Assembly (NCBI RefSeq): GCF_028372415.1
Contig: NC_092879.1
Coordinates: 64,991,651-65,055,650 of the forward strand
Length of the DNA stretch: 64,000 bases
Source of the DNA: Notamacropus eugenii
Lineage: Eukaryota > Chordata > Mammalia > Diprotodontia > Macropodidae
Direction: 5' to 3'
A program made the position numbers and the translations under genes. Below are positions 55,672 through 64,000 of the stretch, piece by piece; within the stretch, counting starts at the first letter, position 1, and each line of letters starts with the position of its first letter. The notes below the pieces were generated by a model, which worked only from the letters and a program-made list of their open reading frames with translations, made no database searches and was not told the DNA's origin.

Positions 55672-56548
55672 TTGTCCCATCATACCTATTCTCACCCTCT
55701 TTATTTCAAATGTGCATGCAATCCTTTGGGATCCTCCACCTTCCCAATGACCCCTCTGTTCCATCCTCCCAGAGTAGATGCATTCCATGCATGGTTAAAT
55801 ATTTTCCCTTTACTGACTGGTAATTACTGACTCAAGTCATGGGTTCCAGTAGAAAACCACCAAGTAGGTTAGTCTCAGCTTTCCCACTCCTCACCCTCTC
55901 CTTTCCCAATGATCATCAAGACATACTTCTTACATTAATAGACATTTTGACTGCCCAAACTCCTCAGGATGACATTATAAAACACCTAAAAATTCTGAGA
56001 CATTCTTCATGCCTCCCCCATCGTTAACCTTCTAAGACACATTGCCCAGACCTTGAAAAACTGCAGATGACTTAGACTTTTTCCTGGAAAATGGAAGTGA
56101 ACTTCATTCAGTCAGCTTGAGCTTGAGGCTCAGGTGTGGGATAAGGAACAGGATCAGCAGTTAACCTGGATGGGACTTGAGCAGGTCTACCCAGACTATT
56201 CCCCTTATTTTACATAGGAGGTAGCCCTGGGGCACAAAGAAGTTAGCTTGCTCAGGAACCAACTGGTGACAGGCCACAGGGAACATGGACAGGCTGGGTG
56301 GGCCCTCTGGGTCTTTCAATTCCAAATACAGTGAAGCAGTGAAATCAAGTTGGAGAGGAAATGGGACCAGACAACAGACAGACGTGACCAGGGATGCATG
56401 GAACGCCACTGACATAGTAATGCAAGCTTTGCCTAACCTCACACAGATGGGACAGAAGTGCCTTGTGCAGGAGGAATCTGCAGCATCTCTCAGATCCATC
56501 CCTGTCCTGCTTTTCTCCCTGTACACATTTTCTTTTTCAAAATCATTC
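55671..56548. other. 3' flank of B2 with MIR-like remnant
   Basis: Paralogous to 19859-20735. No gene is seen. Confidence 0.5.
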
Positions 56549-58214
56549 AACAGTATTTAAATTACCAAAAGTTAATTGGAGCCAGATTGAGGAAGGTCCA
56601 ACAGAATAATCATCTAAATTCCTTGACACATCTGACATTCCCAAGGGAGGTTGGAAAGAAGGTAGAACTTGAAGCTTCACTTAGGAAACACTTGCTAATA
56701 ATTAGAAATATCCCAAAGTGGAATGAATCGTCTCAAGACAAAGTGGGTCCCCAGGCCGAGGAACTTGGGCAGCAAAGACCAGCTGACTTCTTGCTGGTTT
56801 CCTGCAATGGAGGTCCTTGTCCAGGAGTTGGACTGAAATGGTCTCAGAATTCTCCTCCACCTTTCTAATTCTGTTCCCACTTGTAACCCATTAAACATGC
56901 AGACTGTTTGCAAAACTGGGAAACAACTGACGGAACTCTCCTGGACATTTCTAGAGTGTTCCCTGCATGACACAATATGATTATATGTAGAGCCCCTAAA
57001 AGAAAATTGCCTCCAGGGTTGTGTTGGCTCTCATGTTAATGTGAATCAGGGAAAAACCTTTTCTATTCCTTCCCAAAAGAACACTGAAAGTAGAACGAGC
57101 TCCCATCAATATGACCGCCTCTCCAGCAATACACAAATGCTGATTCCTTCCATGGAGGGGTGGTCCTCTTAAACTTGCTTTGAGTATCCTGGACCCCTCT
57201 GGCAGCTTGGTGAAGACTCAGAACACTTTCAGAAAAATATCCTTCAATGCAAAACATATATAGGCTTACAAGGGGGACTAATTATGTTGAAATAAAGATG
57301 TATTTTCTTTTTCTCCAGCATATGTAATGGATGTCCTGAAATGCGTCAGAATGATGCTGCCCTAGGAAAGAGTGTTGCAAGGTAAATGAGGTCATAAAGA
57401 CATATTTCCTTAGTGCTGCTTTCATGTTCACTTCCAGTCACAGATGCTCTTATGGTGTGGATGTGCATGCCTTTGTAGAATGTCCACCAGAAGCATTCTT
57501 ATCCATCGTCCCTTCTGCCCCCTCTCTCCACCCCTGCCAGGGTCTACCAGTGCTTTTAAGACCTATGAGTCCACGTCACTGTGCACAGAGCAGAGTATTT
57601 ATTTTCACAGCAGTGGAAATCCACCTCTGCTCTCCCTTCTACTTGCCAAAAAGAAATACTGCAATTATGAATTAGTTTACTTAGAGCAGCATACTAAGCC
57701 TTCAAGGTGAGTGTTTCTTGGACAGTGCTTTTTTTTTTTTCTTTTTCTGCTTTGGATCTGTCATGTCAATGAAGTGGAGAACTCTCAGAATGAAAACTTA
57801 CTCCACAGATGAGCCTCACTCAGCAGGACTTGGGGAGCTTCCTGGTGAGAGACTTGGCTGTTCCAGGTGGGACTTCCCAACCAGACCTGAAGTCACTTTT
57901 CTGATTGCCAGCCTGACCCCTGTACTGACCACTTCATGTTCCTATTGTCTTTTCCTTAGAGCATGTATTTCAAAGAAAACAAAATACACCATCTATGCCA
58001 AAATGACCCTTTTGCCCTCAGTTGCACTTGACTCATTTTAAGATGGTGACCTAGGAGAACAAAGCACAAAGTCGAAGACAGTGATGTTTTATTACAGGGA
58101 TGAAACTGGATCTCGAGAAAACCTGTTCTCCGTGTTGAATTATGTCACTGTTTCCCAATTTTGTCTCTCTTTTCATGATTTAATGGGGACAAGATGCATG
58201 GGCTGCTACTTTCA
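56549..58214. other. B-unit downstream region, copy 2
   Basis: Paralogous to 20736-22395. The 63-nt exon-like stretch (57319-57381) with its pyrimidine tract and GTAAAT donor is unchanged. A GTGAGT site at ~57706 is also kept. An 80-codon frame at 58081-58323 is cut short by a stop in copy 1. Confidence 0.3.
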
Positions 58215-59051
58215 ATGGATCTGCTGGAAACATGTCATTCGATATACCATTCCATGGAATGTAGAATTCCATGGCAAAGAAACTCCAGGCTTGACAGCTA
58301 TGCCAAGAAAGCTGAAAGTTTAAAAGGAAGTCACTGCAAATGGCGGGAGGTAATTAATATTGTCAGAAAGTGGAGTAAGATAAGTAGCAAACAAAATGTG
58401 AAGGAAACTCCCGGCAGCAGGCAAAAGGAGCGCCACTAGTGATAGAGCAGAAAGTGCTCAGTTCCCTTCTCTAGGAGTAAGGCTAGAGATGACTTTCTAA
58501 TCCCTAAGGCAGACCTATTCCTTTGTCTGCAGGAAAATCATCCGTGGCTTCAGTCAGGAAGCAGAAGCTTCCTTCAGTCAGGTAAATCACTAAGCAGGAA
58601 CATAAAAGCTCACTTTCCATGAGACCTCTTCTGAATCTCCCGTTCCCTCAATACTCATTCCTAGATAGACCAGTGGAGTGCCCAATTTGGAGGAGGCAGA
58701 ACACTGCTGCAGAAACCCAGACTAAGTTTCCAATACATCTTTGCTGTCTTGGTCCAAAACATCATGGATTCAACTGGATTAAACGAGTGCAAGGAGCTTC
58801 TCAATTCAAATCATCTCCTATCTCTAGGTCTATACCAACTGCCCCCAGGCCCAAAAGTGCTTTCCTGTTCCTCCTTCACTTCTCAGCATTCCCGGGTTCT
58901 CTCAGGATCATTTCAAGCATCCCCTTCTATACAGGGCCTTGGCCAGTTTCCTGGCCACTAGGACCTCTCCTTCCAAAGGAACCTCCCATCTACTTTGTAT
59001 GTGTCTTGCATGTTGCTCTACATGGACATATTGGCTTTAGCTAGCAGACAC
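58215..59051. repeat. Duplicated block S1, copy 4
   Basis: Almost identical to 1-832. It starts the next higher-order repeat period. Confidence 0.8.
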
Positions 59052-59260
59052 AGTAGATAGGGAGCCAGCCCTGGGATCAAGAAGATTGGAGTTCAGGTTC
59101 TGTCTCAGATAATGCAGAGCTCTGTGACCCTAGTCAGATCATTGTTTAAAAACTGCCTCAAGTTCACCATCTGCAAATTGAAGATAATGAATGCACCTCC
59201 CAGGGTTGTTGTGAGGACCAGTTGAGGTGGAAGAATAAATGTCTGATCTCTTCCCCTTAT
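59052..59260 (+). repeat. CORE/MIR-class SINE of S1, copy 4
   Basis: Orthologous to 833. Confidence 0.7.
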
Positions 59261-59294
59261 ACAACAGGCAGCAAGGTCGCATGGAAGGGATAGA

Positions 59295-59532
59295 GCCCTG
59301 TCCGCATCAGTCCCTGTGTCCCCATGTATCTGTGCATGTATTTCCATCAGTCTGTGTGTCTGCCATCAGTCTCTCCATGTTTCCCCACCTGTGCTTGTAT
59401 CCTCATCTGTCCTTGTCTCCCCATTGGTTTGTGTGTACCCATATGCCTGTTTCTCTCTCTGTGCTTGTGTCCCCATCTCTCTGTCTATGTGTGCCCATCT
59501 GTCTGTGTGTCCCCATATGTCCTTCACTAGAC
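59295..59532. repeat. TGTC-rich minisatellite, short tract
   Basis: Same tract as 1080-1318, with two or three base changes. Confidence 0.85.
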
Positions 59533-60577
59533 ACTTTTGAAAGACCTCCTGCTGTGGTTGTTGCTCCCTTGGTTGGTTCCTGTACTTTTCCTTGGAGGTC
59601 ACTGAGGGCCATTGCTTGTGTTTCTTTCAGCATGTCTGTGCTCTCTCTAGGCTGAGGGATAGGGCCAGGGTCCCTGCATCCAAAATTTGTCTGGGCCTAT
59701 TTCTTTTAAGCAATTTGTTACCAGATTGAGTTTTGTTTTGTTTTGGGTTTTTTTTATTTGCATGTTCTTCTCCTCTTTCCCTGTAGAGTTCATTTGGGGG
59801 ATTGTGGCCTAGTTCCTGGGGTCCCTCTTGATAAAGGGGCTGTTTCCTCTTTAGTAACTGTTCATGGGTCATTTTAGTGTGTTGCTACTGGCACCTCAGT
59901 TGGGATCCTATGCTGTGAATCGTTCCGTAGGTCTTAGATTTATTTGTGCAGATGCCCCTTCTGTGTCCTGGGTCTTCATTTCAGACCACTGTAGGTACTT
60001 TGGTCATTTCCATGTATATACTGGAACCTTCTTGGGTCGATCGACATTCTGTAGATAGATTTCCGTAGTGTCTGCTAAAACCCATCCTCAGTACCTACTG
60101 TGAGTGACTGATTTCTGGGTGGATACTGGCTGACTATTCACTTTTGTTCACCAGGGCGACACTCTTCACGTATTTTGGCAATGTTCGGGCTGCATTTTTG
60201 CTCCACTTTCCACTTTCCCTGTAGACTGAAGGATGGCCTTGGGATCAAGTGTAATAAGTGGAGACATCTCTAGGATCATTGGTAAGGCCCAAGTAGCTGG
60301 CATACTGACTTCCTCTGCATGGACTCTCTTGTTGTGCTTTCTGACAGTCTTTCTCACTGAGCAACTGATTTAGGTGATTTAGTTGAGATCCTAATATCCG
60401 TCATGGTTGAGGAAATGTTGAAGGTCCCAAGAACTTCTTTTGACAGGTTTGAGGGGCTCTGTTCTGGTCCTTGGAAGGGCCCCCTGCTGTGCCTGTGGTC
60501 TAAAAGTTCTGGGTTTTGTTTCAGAATCATCAGGACATTTTCCCAGTAACCACCATGTCCTTGGATCAATGGTTGTA
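59533..60577. repeat. Macrosatellite-like unit
   Basis: Near-identical to 1319-2362. Confidence 0.7.
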
Positions 60578-61760
60578 GTGTCCATCTGTCTGTGTGTCTC
60601 CTCTCTGTACTTGTCTTACCCTCTGTGTGTCCCCAGTGTCCTGATTTTGTGTCCCCATCTGGCTGTTTGTGTGTCCCCACGTGTCTGTCTGTGTGTTCCA
60701 TCTGTCTCTGTGTCCCCTTTTGTCTCTCCGTGTGCCCCATCCATGTGTGTGTCCCCATCTGTTTTTCTGAGTGTCTCCATCAGTCTGCGTATGTGTCCCC
60801 ATGTGGCTGTCATTGTTTCTCAATCTGTTTCCCATTCTGTCCATCCGTGTGTCCCCATGTGTCTGTGTGCCCCCATATGTCTGTCTGTGTTTCCCCTTCC
60901 GTTGGTCTATGCCCCGCCTGTGTGTCCATGTTTCCCCACCAGTGCTTGAATTCTGATCTGTCTGTCCATGAATCTCCATTGTTCTGTCCTTGTGTCCCCA
61001 CCTGTCCGTGTCCCCATCTCTCTGTATGTTTGTCCCCATGTGTCTGTCTGTGTGTTTCTATCACTATGAGTGTTCCCATCTCTTCATGTGGCTCCTGTCT
61101 GTCTTTGTATCACTTCTCAGTCTGTATATCCCTGTTCTTTCTCTCCATGTTTCCCCAGCTGTGCATACATCCTCATCTGTCCATGTGTCTCCATGCATCT
61201 GTCCGTGTTTTTCCATCTCTACCGTGTTTGGTCATCTGTCCATGTGTACCCCATCTGTCTGTCCATGTTTCCCCACCTGTCCATGTCTCCTCGTCTGTCT
61301 GTCCGTGTATCCCCATCTGGCTGTCCATGTGTCGCCATCTGTCTATGTGTCCCCATATGTGTGTTTTTGTGTCCCCGTGAGTCTGTGTGTCTCCTATCTA
61401 TCCATGTGTTCTACTCTCTCTTCCCATGTGTCCCTATCTTTCTGTGCCTGTGTCACCATCTGCGCTTCTGTCCTTTTTGATCTGTCTCTGTGCCCCGTTC
61501 ATTCTCTGTGTTCTCATCTCTCTGTGTTTCCCCATACGTCTCAGTATTGTCTGCGTGTCTGCTCTGTCTGTGTGTCCCCCATCTATCCGTCCATGTTTCC
61601 CCACCTGTCCCTGTGCCCCCATCTGCCTGTCTGAGTTTCCCCATCTGTCTTTGTATCTCCCATCTGTCCATGTGCTCTACTCTGTGTGTCCATGTGTCCC
61701 CATAGGTCTGTGTGTTCCCTCTCTGTCTGTTTGTGTGTCCCCATCTGTCCCTCACTAGAG
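60578..61760. repeat. TGTC-rich minisatellite, long tract
   Basis: Near-identical to 2363-3545 with no change of repeat number visible. Confidence 0.9.
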
Positions 61761-64000
61761 GCTTTTGGTAGACGTCTACTATGGTTGCTGGCACCTAGGA
61801 TGGTTCTTGTATTTTCCCTCTCAGGGCACTGAGTCCCATTGCTTGTGTTCGTTTCAGCATGACCCTTTGCCTGTGTTCCCTCTCGAGGCTGAGGCAGAGC
61901 ACCATTGTCCCTGCATCCAAAAGCTCTCTGGGCCTATTTCTTTGAAGCAACTTGTTGTAAGCAACCTCATAGGGTTGAATTTTTTTCTTGCACATTCTTC
62001 TCCTCTTTCCCTGAGGATTTCATTTGGGGGATTGTGGCCGACGTCCTGGGGTCGTTCTTGAAAAAACAGGCTATCTACTCTCGAGATATCACTTTAGCAG
62101 TTGATACAGGCACCACAGTTGGGACCCTATGCTGTGAATCATTCCCTAGATATTACGGTATTTTTGTGCACATTCCTATCCTATGTCCTGAGTCTCGATT
62201 TCAGACCATTGTAGGTACTCTGGTCATTTTCATGCATACACTGGAACCCTCCTGGGCCCATAGGCAGTCTGTGGATAGATTTCTTGATTGTCTGATACAG
62301 GTCATCCTCTGCCCCCACTGAAAGACTGAATTCAGGGTGGACCCTGGCTGTGCATTCTCTTTTCCTGACCAGGGGCATGCTTTGGGGGAATTTTGGCCTA
62401 GTTCCTGCTGTGCTTTTGCACCACTGTTCTTTATCAGGGCTGCATACAGCTGGTGGATCCCCTTTATGGAATGTAGACCAGAGTGCAAACAAGGAGCCAC
62501 TGTGTGAGGGCCTGGCCCCTGGATGGGATTTTGGGGAAGATTCTTTACTGTCTGCCTGGGTCTTGATGTTGGCCCCTTCTGGTGCCTCTGTCCTTTATAT
62601 GTACACTGTGCTATTGTCTTTGGCAGACATACAGCCTGTGGACAGATTTCTGATACGTTTGCCAGAGCACACCCACAGGCTCCCTACTGTGAACGACTGA
62701 ATTCTGGCTGGATTTGGGCTGTCCATTCCCTTCCTTGAGCAGGAGTACGCTTTGGGTGTACGTTGGCTTAGGAGTGGCTTTGCTTTGCTTCCATTGGACT
62801 TTCTGCAATTTGCACCGTGTTGGCTAAGGAATGTGAAGGAATGTGAACCAGAGTGTGATGTAGACCCCCGCCCCGGGGTAAAGGCCTGTGTTTTGATTGG
62901 GATTTTGTGGAAGATCCCCTTTCTCTTTCCCTGGGTTTCCATTTCGGGTGCTTCTTGTCCATGTCCTGCTTTCCCTCAAGCCTGAAGGATTGCCTTGGTA
63001 CCACATGTAGTCATTGGGGTCCTTTCTAGGGTCACATGTAAAGCCCAAGAAGCTGGATTGCTGACTGCTTCAGCATGGGCTTCCTTGTTGCTTTCTGACT
63101 CATTCTCTGGGCAGTTGGTTGAGGGGATTCTGTTTGAGATGCCATTGTCAGTCATGACTGAGGGAATATAAAAGGTTAGAAGCACTTCTTTTGACAGATC
63201 TGAGGGGGTCTGGTCTGTGGACCTTGCCAGGACCCCTGCTGTGCCAGCGTCTCCAAGTCTGGGGCTTTCTTTCCCAAACCTTCTCTTTGTGGTATGGCAC
63301 ACTTAGCAGGGAATTTGCCCCCACACCGATGCACCAACGCATCCAGGAGGCTATTCTCAGTACCCAGAATGTCCCTGGATCCATTTCTTTGGGGTTCCCT
63401 CACCATTGCCTTTGGCTACTCTCTGTGTCTCCATCTGTCTGTCTGTCTCTCTGTGTGATTTCTTTAGTGCCTGCTGTAGCCCAGCCTCAACCACCCATCT
63501 TGAGTGACAGAATTCTGGGGGGATTCTGGCCATTCAAACCCTCTTCCTAACCAGGGGCATCCTTGGGGGGTATTCTGGCTTCATTCTAGCTTTGTTTTTT
63601 CCTCGATTCTGCAATGGCAGGTCTTTAAGCTGTTGGTGGATCCAGGTTAGGGAATATGGCCTAGATTCCATGGGCAACCGCTGTGGTGAAGGCCGGCAGT
63701 ATGGATTGGATTTTGTGCAAGATTCCCTTTCTCTCTTCCTGGGTCTCCATGTCAGATGCTTCTGTTCCTCTTCCTGCTTTCCTTGTAGAGTGAAGGATTG
63801 CCTTGGGACCAATGTAGTCAATGGAGAGGTTCCTAGGGTGACTTCTGAAGCCCAAGTAACTGGCTCAATGAGTGCTTCAGTAAGGGCTTTCTTGGTGACT
63901 TCTCTGACTCTTTTGTGCTGGGCAGCTGCCTAAGGGGATCCTGGTTGAGATCCTCTTGTCAGTCAGGATTCAGGGAATATTCAAGGTCAAGAGAACATCT
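61761..64000. repeat. Macrosatellite-like units to window end
   Basis: Near-identical to 3546-5786, including the small minisatellite seed at 63420-63467. No gene is seen. Confidence 0.7.

Overview
The window looks like a mammalian, most likely marsupial, chromosome segment. The basis is the dense, little-diverged CORE/MIR-class SINEs with a tRNA-like head, a GTGTCACCCTGGGCAAGTCA core and a TGTGATCCTATGAC tail, together with (TG)n microsatellites, sparse genes and vertebrate-style polyadenylation and splice signals. I cannot name the species.

The main content is a tandem array of intronless genes encoding gamma-SNAP (NAPG)-like proteins, all on the + strand. Four copies are intact: A1 (8816-9874, 352 aa), B1 (18689-19744, 351 aa), F (42853-43701, 282 aa) and B2 (54494-55549, 351 aa). 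Two are near-complete pseudogenes: C (28661-29512; a frameshift, a stop and a lost tail) and A2 (34829-35887; one CGA-to-TGA stop). Two more are fragments: a 3' piece, D (37544-38052), and a 5' leader relic, E (40343-40655). The copies share 5' and 3' flanks: a SINE, a TATAAA-bearing leader, ATTAAA/AATAAA signals and usually a TG run. One retrotransposed founder therefore probably spread by DNA-level segmental duplication. Two subfamilies are visible: A/B, with a Glu-rich tail of about 70 residues and mostly a -CTIC end, and C/F, with no tail.

Between the genes lie three kinds of repeated DNA. First is a macrosatellite-like sequence with a period of about 1.26 kb. Second is a TGTC-rich minisatellite (variants of CCCCATCTGTCTGTGTGT) that sits at the same point of the 1.26-kb unit each time. 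Third are longer duplicated blocks: block S1 (1-832, 22396, 36712, 58215), block P, and a 3.3-kb block at 13.1-16.4 kb and 47.0-50.2 kb. That last block carries a candidate small minus-strand transcription unit with a TATA box, one intron and AATAAA.

Layout: S1, repeats (0-7.5 kb); gene A1 (7.5-10.8); repeats and minus-strand unit (10.8-17.2); gene B1 (17.2-20.7) and a 1.7-kb flank with exon-like pieces; S1 again, repeats (22.4-27.7); pseudogene C (27.7-30.4); repeats; pseudogene A2 (33.5-36.6); partial S1 fused to fragment D; repeats; relic E; a 1.36-kb island seen once; gene F (42.0-44.7); repeats and second minus-strand unit (44.7-53.0); gene B2 (53.0-56.5) and flank; S1 and repeats to the end. 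The last 5.79 kb repeats the first 5.79 kb with only about twenty base differences seen by eye, so the window spans one full higher-order period of about 58.2 kb.
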